DNA of 64,000 nt from Constrictibacter sp. MBR-5 (GCF_040549485.1 NZ_JBEPTK010000003.1:62001-126000); one strand, 5' to 3'. Positions 44,158 to 52,639 are shown, numbered from the stretch's first letter. Notes: a model not told the origin generated them from the letters alone. Numbers and translations: made by a program.

Positions 44158-45375
44158 CTAGCGTGGGCCGGCGACGACCTTGGCGTCGTGCAGTTCGCCG
44201 ATCTCCCGCTCCGGCAGGCCGAGTACGCTCGCCAGGATCTCGTCCGTGTGCTGGCCGAGCACCGGCGCCGGCGCCTGCGGCCGCCGGTCGAGGCCGACGA
44301 AGTCGAGCGGCGTCCCCGGCGTGAGATACGTCCCGGCGCCGGGATGCGCGACCCGCGAGAACATCGGGTTGTCCGTTGTCGACACCGGATCCTCGGCGAG
44401 CAGCTGCTTGAACGTCTGATACGGTCCCCAGAGCACGCCGGCCTTGTCGAAGATCGGTCGGATCTCCGCCAGCGTGTGACGCGCCACCCACGGCGCGATC
44501 GCCTCGGTCAGGGCCTCGCGCGCCCGGAAACGGTCGCCCTCGTCCTCCAGGTTCACGCCCATGCGGGATTCGATCGCGGCGAAGGCCTCGCCCAGGCCGG
44601 CCGAATCCTTCAGCGCGTGCAACTGCCGCGTGGTGAAGATGCAGATCATCACGTGGCGGCCGTCCGCCGTCGGGAAGTCCTGTCCGAACGTGCCGAAGAT
44701 GTGGTTGCCGTAGCGCGCCCGCTCGTCACTGTTCACCTCGGCCTCGGCCAGATAGCCGAGGTTGCCCGCGGTCGCGAGTGCGACGTCCTGGAGCGGCAGT
44801 TTGATCAGGCGGCCTTCGCCGGTGGTCCGGCGATGCCGGTCGGCGGCGAGGATGCCCGTCGCCGCCATCATGCCCGTGGCGATGTCCCAGGCGGGAATGA
44901 CCTGGTTCACCGGCCTCGGATGGCCTTCCGGGCCGCTGATCAGCGGGAAACCCACCCCCGCATTGACGGTGTAGTCCACCTGCGGCGCGCCGGTCCGGGT
45001 GCCGAGAATCGTCAGCATGATCAGGTCGGCCCGCCGCTTGGCGAACTCTTCGTAGGCGAGCCAGCCGCGCGCCGGCAGGTTCGTCATGAAGATGCCCGCG
45101 TCCGGGCCGGGGGCCGTGATCAGCGCCGTCAGCAGTTCGCGGCCGCGCGGCGAACGCAGGTCGACCGCGATCGAGCGCTTGCCCTTGTTCAGCCCCTGCC
45201 AATAGAGGCTGACGCCGTCGCGGGTGACCGGCCAGCGGTCGGAATCGAGCCCGCCTTTCAGCGCGTCGAAGCGGATCACGTCGGCGCCCAGCTGGGCGAG
45301 GGTCATCCCGCCCAGCGGTGCGGCGACGAAGGCGGAGCCTTCGACGACCCGAAGGCCCTTCAGAAGATCGTACAT
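44158..45375 (-). CDS. Family III CoA-transferase (CaiB/BaiF), second of a pair
   Basis: A 405-residue enzyme that swaps CoA between carboxylic acids. The N terminus LKGLRVVEGSAFVAAPLGGMTLAQLGADVIRFD and SLYWQGLNKGKRSIAVDLRSP are diagnostic; the aspartate nucleophile is expected in the QDVALATAGNLG region. The C-terminal TYLTPGTPLDFVGLDRRPQAPAPVLGQHTDEIL is the CoA-binding end. It follows the other CoA-transferase by 7 bases. Paralogous in fold but only distantly similar, so the two could act on different acyl chains or as a heteromer. Confidence 0.9.
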   Translation of the reverse strand: MYDLLKGLRVVEGSAFVAAPLGGMTLAQLGADVIRFDALKGGLDSDRWPVTRDGVSLYWQGLNKGKRSIAVDLRSPRGRELLTALITAPGPDAGIFMTNLPARGWLAYEEFAKRRADLIMLTILGTRTGAPQVDYTVNAGVGFPLISGPEGHPRPVNQVIPAWDIATGMMAATGILAADRHRRTTGEGRLIKLPLQDVALATAGNLGYLAEAEVNSDERARYGNHIFGTFGQDFPTADGRHVMICIFTTRQLHALKDSAGLGEAFAAIESRMGVNLEDEGDRFRAREALTEAIAPWVARHTLAEIRPIFDKAGVLWGPYQTFKQLLAEDPVSTTDNPMFSRVAHPGAGTYLTPGTPLDFVGLDRRPQAPAPVLGQHTDEILASVLGLPEREIGELHDAKVVAGPR

Positions 45376-45382
45376 GCGGCCC

Positions 45383-46522
45383 TCACGCCACCGCGCCGGC
45401 GGCGCGCAGCTTCGCGATTTCGTCCTGCGAGAAGCCCCATGCCGCGAGCGCCTCGTCGGTATGCTCGCCCGCCTTCGCCGGCGGCCGCTGAATCTCCCCC
45501 GCGGTGCGGCTGAAGCGGGGCGCCGGGCCCGGCTGCGGCACGCCGTCGACGGTCACGAAGCTGCCGCGCGCGACGTTCTGCGGATGCTTCATCGCCTCGG
45601 ACATGCTGAGGATCGGCGCGAAGCAGATGTCGGTGTTCTCCATGATCGCGCACCATTCGTCGCGCGTCTTCGTCTTGAAGATCGCGGCGAAGCGCTCGGT
45701 CATCTCCGGCCACTTGTCGCGGTCGGACTGCGGCGGCAGCGGCTGGCCCTCCAGCCCGGTCAGCTGCAGCAGCAACTTGTAGAACTGCGGCTCGATCGAG
45801 CCGATCGAGACGTGCTTGCCGTCCTTCGTCTCGTAGACGTTGTAATAGTGGGCGCCCTTGTCGAGCCGGTTCTTACCGCGCTCCTCGATCCAGGTGCCGG
45901 CGGCGAGCGCGCCGTACATCGCGGTCATCAGCGACGCCGAGCCTTCGACCATCGAGCAGTCAACGACCTGCCCCTTGCCCGAGGTGCGCGCCTCGATCAC
46001 CGCGGCCAGGACGCCGACCGCCATGTAGAGCGCGCCACCGCCGAAATCGCCGACCAGGTTCAGCGGCGGCGTCGGCGGGCCGTTCCGTTCGCCGATGGCA
46101 TGCAAGGCACCGGAGAGCGAGATGTAGTTGATGTCGTGCCCGGCGGCCCCGGCGATCGGTCCATCCTGGCCCCATCCGGTCATCCGGCCGTAGACCAGCT
46201 TTTCGTTCCGCTTCATGCAGACGTCGGGCCCGAGGCCCAGCCGTTCGGTGACGCCGGGCCGGAAGCCCTCGATCACCGCATCCGCCTGCTCGATCAGCTT
46301 CAACACCGTCTCGACGCCCTCGGGCGTCTTGAGGTCAACGGCGATGTTGCGGCGGCCGCGCGTGAGCAGGTTCCACTTCGCCGTGTCGCCGTCCTTGCCG
46401 ACGTTGGCGGTCCGGTCGACGCGGACAACTTCGGCGCCCATGTCCGCCAGGAGCATGCAGCAGAACGGTCCCGGCCCGATCCCGGCCAGTTCGACGACCT
46501 TCACTCCCGTCAGCGGACCCAT
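45383..46522 (-). CDS. Family III CoA-transferase (CaiB/BaiF; alpha-methylacyl-CoA racemase-like), first of a pair
   Basis: A 379-residue enzyme with MGPLTGVKVVELAGIGPGPFCCMLLADMGAEVVRVDR at the N terminus, RGRRNIAVDLKTPEG, and GKGQVVDCSMVEGSASLM containing the presumed catalytic Asp. The sequence resembles alpha-methylacyl-CoA racemases, which share the fold and interconvert (2R)- and (2S)-methyl branched acyl-CoAs. It is the promoter-proximal gene of a two-gene operon. Divergent from the TadE-like gene across 213 bases. Confidence 0.9.
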   Translation of the reverse strand: MGPLTGVKVVELAGIGPGPFCCMLLADMGAEVVRVDRTANVGKDGDTAKWNLLTRGRRNIAVDLKTPEGVETVLKLIEQADAVIEGFRPGVTERLGLGPDVCMKRNEKLVYGRMTGWGQDGPIAGAAGHDINYISLSGALHAIGERNGPPTPPLNLVGDFGGGALYMAVGVLAAVIEARTSGKGQVVDCSMVEGSASLMTAMYGALAAGTWIEERGKNRLDKGAHYYNVYETKDGKHVSIGSIEPQFYKLLLQLTGLEGQPLPPQSDRDKWPEMTERFAAIFKTKTRDEWCAIMENTDICFAPILSMSEAMKHPQNVARGSFVTVDGVPQPGPAPRFSRTAGEIQRPPAKAGEHTDEALAAWGFSQDEIAKLRAAGAVA

Positions 46523-46735
46523 GTCACTTTCCTCACGCGGTTATCTGGACAATTGGCCGGCAGTCTATCCCATCCGGCCGCGCCCGAAACCCCGTTCCCG
46601 CGCAGCGCCGAACGAGCTGCCGGCCTTGCCCGCGTCACGGCGCGCAGAGGCCTTACGCCCATGCGCCTAGGTCGGATGAATCGTTAAAATTTTCCGAAGT
46701 TTCGCTTCAAATGCCGGCAGGCCACTGGAGGCGAT

Positions 46736-47314
46736 ATGATGCTCGGCACCCTGAACGCAGCTTTCCCCCGCAATGTGCTCGCCCGGTTCCGGCGCGACCG
46801 TCGCGGCGTGGCGGCGATCGAGTTCGCGATCATGCTGCCGCTCATGCTGGTCCTGCTGCTGGGCACATGGGAGATCGGCCGGGCCATCCTGGTGCAGATG
46901 CGCATCGGCGCTTCGGCGGCACAGCTCGGCGGGCTGGTCACCCGTGAGGCGACCCTGACGAGGGCCACCCTCCAGGACCTGTTCGCGGCAGCGCCGGTGA
47001 TGACCGGCGGCACCGACCTGGGCGCCGACGGCGTGATGGTGGTGACCGCCGTCACGGGCGACGATCAGGGGCGCGGCCGGGTCGCCTGGCAGGAGTATGG
47101 TGCCGGCAGCCTGAAGACCGGCAGCCGCATCGGCAGGCCCGGCGCGTACGCGACGCTGCCCGACGGCATGACGATCACCGCCGGCGAGACGCTGATCGTC
47201 GTCGAGGTCTTCTTCAACGACGCCTCGTCCATGAACATGCTGCTCGGCCAGCGAAGCGTCTACCGCGCCACCGTGCAGCGCGGCCGCGCCGGCGACCTCG
47301 CCACCCTGGGCTGA
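46736..47314 (+). CDS. TadE-like pseudopilin / Flp pilus assembly protein
   Basis: A 192-residue protein with the TadE signature near the N terminus: RRGVAAIEFAIMLPLMLVLLLGTWEIGRAIL, a basic patch then one hydrophobic helix with the conserved Glu five residues after the processing Gly/Ala region. The rest is a globular extracytoplasmic domain. TadE/TadG proteins are minor pseudopilins of the tight-adherence pilus, but no tad secretion gene (tadA, cpaB, rcpA) is near, so it is an orphan. It ends 7 bases from the convergent peroxidase-related gene. Confidence 0.85.
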   Translation: MMLGTLNAAFPRNVLARFRRDRRGVAAIEFAIMLPLMLVLLLGTWEIGRAILVQMRIGASAAQLGGLVTREATLTRATLQDLFAAAPVMTGGTDLGADGVMVVTAVTGDDQGRGRVAWQEYGAGSLKTGSRIGRPGAYATLPDGMTITAGETLIVVEVFFNDASSMNMLLGQRSVYRATVQRGRAGDLATLG

Positions 47315-47321
47315 ACCGCTC

Positions 47322-47888
47322 TCAACGCCCCATGCCCTGGTACTCGGCGTTGGGGGCGATTCCCAGTCCGATCGCGAACCGGTTGGTGAAATTGTAGAAG
47401 GCCGCGACCTCGGTGAGGTCGAAGATGTCGGCATCGCTCAGCCCTTCGGCACGCAGAGCGGCCCGGTCGGCCTCCCCCACCTCGTTCGGCTCGAGCGTCA
47501 GCTTCCAGGCGAAGTCGAGCATCGCTCGCTGTCGCGGCGTGAGGTCGGCCGCGCGGTAGTTGACGGCGATCGTGTCGCCGAAGCGGGCATCGCCCGACAG
47601 TTGCCGCAGCACCGCCCCGTGAGCCACGATGCAGTAGTGGCAGCGGTTGGCGCTCGATACCGTCACGGCCACCATCTCGCGCTCCAGCTCCGACAGGCCC
47701 GAGGGCGCCCCCATCAGGTCGTTGCGGAACGCCTGATATTTTCGAAATCGTTCGGTGCGCATCGTGTAGGCCCGGAAGACGTTCGGCACGAAGCCGATCT
47801 TCTCCCGGCAGCGCGCGAAGAAGCCGCGCGTCCCATCGTCCAGACCCGCTTCGTCCGGCAGTTCGACCGCCGCCACGCGCTCGCCCAT
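47322..47888 (-). CDS. Peroxidase-related enzyme (AhpD/carboxymuconolactone decarboxylase fold)
   Basis: A 188-residue AhpD-like protein. The redox motif is SSANRCHYCIVAHGAVLR (CxxC plus downstream His, near residue 84), and the N-terminal GFVPNVFRAYTMRTERF and C-terminal ADIFDLTEVAAFYNFTNRF are typical of the uncharacterised peroxidase-related family. It likely reduces peroxides or acts as a disulfide-exchange partner. ATG 47888 has a modest ribosome site. Divergent from a methyltransferase over 178 bases. Confidence 0.88.
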   Translation of the reverse strand: MGERVAAVELPDEAGLDDGTRGFFARCREKIGFVPNVFRAYTMRTERFRKYQAFRNDLMGAPSGLSELEREMVAVTVSSANRCHYCIVAHGAVLRQLSGDARFGDTIAVNYRAADLTPRQRAMLDFAWKLTLEPNEVGEADRAALRAEGLSDADIFDLTEVAAFYNFTNRFAIGLGIAPNAEYQGMGR

Positions 47889-48066
47889 CTCTTGCCTCGC
47901 CCATTCTGACTGTCCCAGTGCTACCGGCCTAGCCGAACGATCGGCCCGGGCGCAAGAGACGACCCATGCCGGACACCGGTGGCCGATGTCGTTAACGCAC
48001 CATTAGCCCCGCCGCCGGTACGATCCAGCTTCGCTACCGCCATCATAAGCCGGACCCCGCATTGCC

Positions 48067-49011
48067 GTGCTGGAAGCCCAGACCCGCCTGAGCCGATTTC
48101 TGCCCGCCACGGATCACATCCGTGAACGCGTGCGGGCATGGTGGGATGGCCGCGCCCCGGCGGTCGGCGGCGATGCGGCCACGGTGGATGCCCCCGCGCA
48201 CGAGGAGGGCACGCCGCACGCCCCCCTGCCACCCGAACAATCGGTGTTGTGGTCTCCCGCGCGCATCGACCTTTCTCAACGGATTTGGGGCCCGGAGCAT
48301 GTGGCGCCCGGCGGCGAGGAGCAGGTCGCGACGCTGCTGAAGCCGCTCAGCCTCAACCCCTCGATGAGCGTCATCGAGATTGGCGCCGGGCTGGGTGCCG
48401 CCACCCGGATGATGCACAAGCGCTTCGGCGTGTGGCCGAAGGCATTCGAGGCGGATGAAAACCTCGCGTCCGCCGCCTCCCTGCTCTCGAAGGCGGCAGG
48501 GCTCGCCAAGAAGGCTCCGGTCATCCATTCGCCGCTCGACAAGCTGGAGATCAAGGCCAACGGCTTCGACCGCGTCATTCTGCGCGATGTCGGGTATGTC
48601 GCGCCCGACAAGACGGATCTGCTGCGCGCCGCCGCCGCGGGCCTGCGCCGCCGCGGCCTGATGCTGATCACCGATTTCGTCCTGTCGCGGCCCGGCGCCG
48701 AAACCGACCCTCTGGTCGCGGCCTGGCGCGCCGGCGAGCCGGGGGACTCTGTACCCTGGTCGGAAGACGAACTTCTCGCCGCCCTCCGCACCTTGGGCCT
48801 CGACGTGCGAGTCACCGAGGACGAGTCGGCCATCCTGCGCCACCATGTCCTGGAGGGCTGGAAAGCGTTCCAGCCGACCCTCCTCACCTCGGCACCGCCC
48901 ATGCCCCTGATCATGCTCGCCCTGCAGGAAGGAGAGCGCTGGCGCCGGTGCGTCGCCGCCCTCGACGGCGGCTCCCTGCGCTACAATCGCATCATCGCCT
49001 CGAAACCGTGA
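48067..49011 (+). CDS. SAM-dependent methyltransferase
   Basis: A 314-residue protein; Rossmann-type motif I reads MSVIEIGAGLGAATRMMHKRFG near residue 105, with the acidic strand end FEADEN after it, and FDRVILRDVGYV as a motif IV-like strand. Residues 1-70 are Pro/Ala-rich and perhaps disordered; the pattern IDLSQRIWGPEHVAPGGEE is the conserved region just before the fold. It starts at GTG 48067. No substrate can be assigned and the neighbours give no pathway. Confidence 0.75.
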   Translation: MLEAQTRLSRFLPATDHIRERVRAWWDGRAPAVGGDAATVDAPAHEEGTPHAPLPPEQSVLWSPARIDLSQRIWGPEHVAPGGEEQVATLLKPLSLNPSMSVIEIGAGLGAATRMMHKRFGVWPKAFEADENLASAASLLSKAAGLAKKAPVIHSPLDKLEIKANGFDRVILRDVGYVAPDKTDLLRAAAAGLRRRGLMLITDFVLSRPGAETDPLVAAWRAGEPGDSVPWSEDELLAALRTLGLDVRVTEDESAILRHHVLEGWKAFQPTLLTSAPPMPLIMLALQEGERWRRCVAALDGGSLRYNRIIASKP

Positions 49012-49276
49012 GGCCGGCCACTCTGCCGCTTGCAAACAGCGAAGCCGCCGGATATTCCCGGATGGTCGCCCAGACCGTGTTCCGGAAGTCTTTGCCGGCG
49101 GCGAGGACCGACCAAGAACAGCGCGCAGAGGGACGACGGCCCCTTTCCACATGACGGTTACTACCCTCTGAAGGGTTATCGGCGGTCGCCACTGGGCCGG
49201 CGGCAGTCGACGTGCGCCAACTGACCCTGGCGCGATTGGTCGGACGGGCGCGTTTCGTCCTGATTGTGAGGCAGCC

Positions 49277-51274
49277 ATGCTGGTCAAGGAAGAGCTCGAG
49301 CGGGCAGAGGCGGAGGAGATCGCCCGCTACCGCAAGCTCAAAGGGTTTTGGGGAACCGTCTTCGCCGTGTTCACCGGCATCGCCGTCGTCCTGGGCATCA
49401 ACCAGATGTTCAACCTCGGCTTCGGCATCGGCCTGGTGCTCATAGAGCCGCGCTACTTCTACCTGTTGACGGCGCTGCTGCTGCCGCTCGTCTTCGTCGC
49501 CTTCCCGGCGACGAAGTCCGGCAGCAAGGAGTTCGTACCCTGGTACGACGCGCTCCTCGCGCTGATCACCTTCGTCGTGCTCCTCTACTTCGTCTGGGAA
49601 GCCAACCGCATCCTCGAAGAGGCGTGGGAATACAGCGCTCCCAACATCGCGATCGCCCTCAGCTGCCTGCTCTGGCTGCTGCTCATCGAGATCGGCCGGC
49701 GCACCGGCGGGCCGTCGATCCTGGTCGTGACGATCGTCTTCTCGCTCTTCCCGGTCTACGCCCATCTGGTGCCCGAGGTGATCTCCGGCGTGAACCAGTC
49801 GATCTGGGACACGGCCGCCTTCCACATCATGAGCGTCGAGAGTTTCCTCGGCATCCCGATGCGCGCCTTCGGCACGCTGGTCTTCGGCTTCCTGATCTTC
49901 GGCGTCGCCATGCAGTACACCGGCGCGGGCGCCTTCTTCATCAACTTCGCCTTCGCTCTGCTCGGGAAGGTGCGCGGCGGCCCCGCGAAGGTCGCCATCT
50001 TCTCGTCCGGTCTCTTCGGCTCGATGAGCGGCAGCGTGGTCTCCAACGTGCTGACCACCGGCTGCATGACCATTCCCGCGATGAAGAAGATCGGCTTCAA
50101 GCCGGCCTATGCCGGCGGCGTCGAAGCCTGCGCCTCGACCGGCGGCGTGCTGATGCCGCCGATCATGGGCGCCACGGCCTTCGTCATGGCCTCCTTCCTC
50201 AACGTGCCCTACGTCGAGGTGGTGATCGCCGCGACGATCCCGTCGCTGCTCTACTATTTCGGCCTGTTCATGCAGATCGACGCCTATGCGGCGCGGCGCG
50301 GCATGAAGGGCCTGCCGGCTTCCGAGCTGCCCAGCCTGTGGCAGACCGTCAAGGAAGGCTGGTACTACATCTTCGCCTTCCTCGCCCTGATCTACATGCT
50401 GCTGATCCTGCAGCAGGAGGCGACGGCGCCGTTCTACGCCACCGCGCTGCTGCTCGGCATCAACCAGATCTCCGCGAAGCACCGGATGAACTGGGCGAAG
50501 TTCAAGGCCTTCTTCTTCGGCACCGGCATCCTGTTCGCCGAACTGTGCGGCATCCTGGCGGCGATCGGGCTGATCGTCGGGTCGCTGTCGCTCACCGGCA
50601 TGGCCGGCACGCTGACCAACGACCTGGTCTTCATCGCCGGTGGCAACGTGCTGATGCTGCTGGTCATGGGCGCCCTCACCAGCTTCATCCTCGGCATGGG
50701 GATGACGGTCACCGCCTGCTACATCTTCCTGGCGGTCATCCTGGCGCCGGCCCTGATCAAGGCGGGCCTCAACCCCATGGGCGTCCACCTGTTCCTGATG
50801 TACTGGGGCATGATCTCGTTCATCACGCCGCCCGTGGCCATCGGCGCGTTCGTCGCGGCGGGCCTCGCCAAGGCGCCGCCGATGCAGACGGGCATGGAGG
50901 CGATGCGGCTCGGCATCGTCATCTACATCGTCCCGTTCTTCTTCGTGTTCAATCCAGCCCTGCTGTTCCAGGGGGAGGCGACCGAGATCGCCATCGTCGT
51001 CGGCACGGCGATCCTGGGCGTCATCGTGATATCCGGTGCCCTGCAGGGCTATCTGCTGCAGGTCGGCGACCTGGGCAGCGGCCCGGTCTCTCTGTTCGCC
51101 CGCCTGCTGATCTTCGCCGGCGGCCTGTTCCTCGCAGCCCCTGGCGGCACCTTCGGGCTCGGTCACCTCGAGCTTCTGGCACTGTCGGCGGCGGCGATCC
51201 TGCCCGGCCTGCTTCTCGTCTTGCTGACGCGGCGCTTCCGCGGCACCGGCCCGATCGGCCTCAATCCCACCTGA
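49277..51274 (+). CDS. TRAP transporter permease, fused small and large subunits (TAXI type)
   Basis: A 665-residue permease with about 18 hydrophobic segments: an N-terminal 4-6 helix part (small DctQ-like subunit) fused to the DctM-like large subunit (FSSGLFGSMSGSVVSNVLTTG, ACASTGGVLMPPIMGATAFVMA, GMGMTVTACYIFLAVILAPAL, YWGMISFITPPVAIGAF). Fused permeases of this 4TM/12TM family normally work with a TAXI-type periplasmic solute-binding protein, but none lies adjacent. They import dicarboxylates or similar anions with Na+. ATG 49277 follows TGTGAGGCAGCC. Confidence 0.92.
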   Translation: MLVKEELERAEAEEIARYRKLKGFWGTVFAVFTGIAVVLGINQMFNLGFGIGLVLIEPRYFYLLTALLLPLVFVAFPATKSGSKEFVPWYDALLALITFVVLLYFVWEANRILEEAWEYSAPNIAIALSCLLWLLLIEIGRRTGGPSILVVTIVFSLFPVYAHLVPEVISGVNQSIWDTAAFHIMSVESFLGIPMRAFGTLVFGFLIFGVAMQYTGAGAFFINFAFALLGKVRGGPAKVAIFSSGLFGSMSGSVVSNVLTTGCMTIPAMKKIGFKPAYAGGVEACASTGGVLMPPIMGATAFVMASFLNVPYVEVVIAATIPSLLYYFGLFMQIDAYAARRGMKGLPASELPSLWQTVKEGWYYIFAFLALIYMLLILQQEATAPFYATALLLGINQISAKHRMNWAKFKAFFFGTGILFAELCGILAAIGLIVGSLSLTGMAGTLTNDLVFIAGGNVLMLLVMGALTSFILGMGMTVTACYIFLAVILAPALIKAGLNPMGVHLFLMYWGMISFITPPVAIGAFVAAGLAKAPPMQTGMEAMRLGIVIYIVPFFFVFNPALLFQGEATEIAIVVGTAILGVIVISGALQGYLLQVGDLGSGPVSLFARLLIFAGGLFLAAPGGTFGLGHLELLALSAAAILPGLLLVLLTRRFRGTGPIGLNPT

Positions 51275-51281
51275 CGGGACG

Positions 51282-51321
51282 CGGCTGTCGGGGCAATGCG
51301 ATTTGCCTGCCCCGGCAGCCG
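51282..51321 (+). terminator. Hairpin downstream of the TRAP permease
   Basis: CGGCTGTCGGGGCA (51282-51295) pairs with TGCCCCGGCAGCCG (51308-51321) in a 14-bp stem with one G-U pair and a 12-base loop, 7 bases past the stop codon. No long U run follows, so termination may be assisted. Confidence 0.5.
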
Positions 51322-51330
51322 TCACGGCGG

Positions 51331-51359
51331 TTGCGGCCCCTGAGCCACCGCGCTATATG
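51331..51359 (+). promoter_or_regulatory. Candidate promoter of tRNA-Pro
   Basis: TTGCGG (51331-51336), a 17-base spacer and TATATG (51354-51359) sit 14 bases before the tRNA's 5' end, giving a start near 51366. This is the strongest-looking -10 box in this region. Confidence 0.55.
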
Positions 51360-51372
51360 TCCGCGGCCCTGA

Positions 51373-51449
51373 CGGAGTGTAGCTCAGCCTGGTAGAGCAC
51401 TGCCTTCGGGAGGCAGGGGCCGGAGGTTCGAATCCTCTCACTCCGACCA
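51373..51449 (+). tRNA. tRNA-Pro (anticodon CGG)
   Basis: A 77-base tRNA with encoded CCA. Acceptor stem CGGAGTG/CACTCCG; D-arm with TAGCTCAGCCTGGTAGAGC; anticodon stem CTGCC/GGCAG with loop TTCGGGA, so the anticodon is CGG, reading CCG codons; T-arm GGAGGTTCGAATCCTCT-like with GTTCGAATC. CCG is a heavily used proline codon in this GC-rich genome. It stands alone, flanked by a promoter and a strong terminator. Confidence 0.97.
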
Positions 51450-51482
51450 AAGGTCCGGCAGGCTTCCCGAGCCGCCGGCGAA

Positions 51483-51514
51483 CGCGAGGCCCCGGAGAAA
51501 TCCGGGGCCTCGCG
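51483..51514 (+). terminator. Intrinsic terminator after tRNA-Pro
   Basis: A perfect 14-bp stem, CGCGAGGCCCCGGA and TCCGGGGCCTCGCG, with a GAAA tetraloop, 33 bases beyond the tRNA CCA end; the tail TCGTTTCGG is only moderately U-rich. Because it sits between convergent transcripts it can also stop the lipoprotein gene on the minus strand. Confidence 0.8.
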
Positions 51515-51548
51515 TCGTTTCGGACAGAGGCCGTCGGGGCAGCCCGCG

Positions 51549-52019
51549 TCAGCAGCGGTAGAAGATCCGCACTTCGTCGATGTGCCGGTATTTCGTCGGG
51601 TCGAAGCGCCAGTTCCGCTCCTGCCAGTCGTAGTCGGTGCGCGGCGCCGGCATGCGCAGCGTGTAGACCTCCGGCTTCTCGCCGCTTCGGTCCGGCGGCA
51701 GGGTGAAGAGCGGCCAACCGTTGGAGGCGGCCACCTCGACCCACATGTCCCACCTGTCGCTCTCGCCGGTCGTCCAGGCCTTGGCATCCCACCGGCTGGT
51801 GCCGACCTCCGTCAGCACGAGCGTTGCGCCGGGACGCATCGTGCAGCGGCCGGAACGCAGTTCGGGAAAGACGAAGGTCTTTTCGCCGCGCGCCAGTGCG
51901 ACCGGATCATTGGGATGGATTCGGACGGCGACGTTGTCCAATTCACCGCGGCTCTGGCATCCGCCGGCCAGCAGCGCGAGAGCGAGACCGGCCACGGCGG
52001 CCGCGACAGACTGACGCAT
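51549..52019 (-). CDS. Putative lipoprotein, function unknown
   Basis: A 156-residue protein starting at ATG 52019 with a strong GGGGGGAAAGAA lead. The signal peptide RQSVAAAVAGLALALLAGGC ends in the lipobox LAGGC (Cys near residue 22), predicting a lipid-anchored periplasmic protein. The mature part is polar with several Trp and Tyr residues and no family I recognise. It is divergent from the prkA regulatory region but far from the prkA start. Confidence 0.7.
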   Translation of the reverse strand: MRQSVAAAVAGLALALLAGGCQSRGELDNVAVRIHPNDPVALARGEKTFVFPELRSGRCTMRPGATLVLTEVGTSRWDAKAWTTGESDRWDMWVEVAASNGWPLFTLPPDRSGEKPEVYTLRMPAPRTDYDWQERNWRFDPTKYRHIDEVRIFYRC

Positions 52020-52374
52020 TTCTTTCCCCCCATCGATCTCGGCCGAGTCGCCGGCCATGCGCGGCGAAGCCGCGGCTTTGGGTAGCACGGACGGTCGCCG
52101 CCGCCATAGCCGGCACGCCACGGCAGCCTGGGAAACGTGACAATTCCGCGGCACCTCGCGTGCGACCGGCCTCACACGCGGCACTTTTTTCCACGTTCAC
52201 CATTCCTAAGCATGTTCGGACTGATAGAATCATCTCCATTGACGGTGTCGAGGCCGCATTGATCGGTCAGCGACCGGCGCCGCGGGGGAGCGGAGCGAAG
52301 CCTCCGCCAGAGACCGAACCGGTTGCGACAGCGCTGACGATGGGCCCCAGGGCACAGCGCGAATATTTGATCAG

Positions 52375-52387
52375 TCACATGTTGATT
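52375..52387 (-). promoter_or_regulatory. IHF-like site upstream of the prkA promoter
   Basis: Minus-strand AATCAACATGTGA matches WATCAANNNNTTR at 8 of 9 defined positions, in an AT-rich patch about 95 bp upstream of the sigma-54 -24 element. IHF often bends DNA between an enhancer and a sigma-54 promoter. A weak-consensus site; alone it proves little. Confidence 0.35.
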
Positions 52388-52412
52388 CTTTGAGCAGTTT
52401 TGCGTTCCTGCT

Positions 52413-52422
52413 GCGTTAACGC
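52413..52422. promoter_or_regulatory. 10-bp perfect palindrome upstream of the prkA promoter
   Basis: GCGTTAACGC is self-complementary and lies about 60 bp upstream of the -24 element, a spot where enhancer-binding or other regulators may bind. Not a known consensus that I can name. Confidence 0.35.
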
Positions 52423-52479
52423 TACGTGGGGATGCAGTACGGCTGAAATGAGCGGCAACACGCGCTCGATGGGCGTAGC

Positions 52480-52494
52480 GGCACGTTAGGTGCA
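52480..52494 (+). promoter_or_regulatory. Sigma-54 (RpoN) -24/-12 promoter of prkA-yeaH-spoVR
   Basis: GGCACG, TTAG, GTGCA matches the sigma-54 consensus TGGCACG-N4-TTGCA with the invariant GG (52480-52481) and GC (52492-52493) exactly 10 bases apart; deviations are C for the first T and G for the first T of the -12 box. Transcription would start near 52504, leaving a leader of about 135 bases to the prkA ATG at 52640. E. coli yeaGH is also reported to depend on sigma-54, which supports the call. Confidence 0.7.
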
Positions 52495-52639
52495 AGATAC
52501 GCCATCAACTGGAAATGCCGGCCGGGTGATCAACACGCGGCCGGAGCGAAAGACCTGAGGGGGACGGAAGGGCACGGTGCCGCGTCTGGCGCCGGCCAAG
52601 GATCGAGGACCGGAGCAACAGAGGTTACGGGGTAGCGCC

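Larger units (their letters stand above)
52020..52639. other. 620-bp intergenic control region upstream of prkA
   Basis: The longest gene-free stretch in the window. The left part (to about 52200) is GC-rich and probably holds the lipoprotein promoter; 52180-52240 and 52360-52400 are locally AT-rich. Inside are an IHF-like site (52375-52387), a 10-bp palindrome (52413-52422) and a near-consensus sigma-54 promoter (52480-52494). Open frames here are short and lack homology, so I call none. Confidence 0.7.

Noticed and set aside
49012-49276. A possible gene remnant in the gap before the TRAP permease
   Set aside because: All frames give Arg/Ala-rich, unrecognisable sequence; a weak ACCCT/AGGGT hairpin near 49165-49185 is too short to call.
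48992-51325. A 777-residue frame on the minus strand opposite the TRAP permease
   Set aside because: Low-complexity Asp/Arg/Gly content, complement of hydrophobic codons; not a protein.
52300-52400. Short open frames in the prkA upstream gap (for example from ATG 52340)
   Set aside because: Only about 17 codons, no ribosome site and no homology; the region is better explained as regulatory.
52480-52494. Reading the GCAC-N5-GTGC half-sites as an NtrC-type enhancer instead of a sigma-54 promoter
   Set aside because: The spacing is 5, not the 7 bases of TGCAC-N7-GTGCA sites, and the position close upstream of prkA fits a -24/-12 promoter better. It remains a minor alternative.
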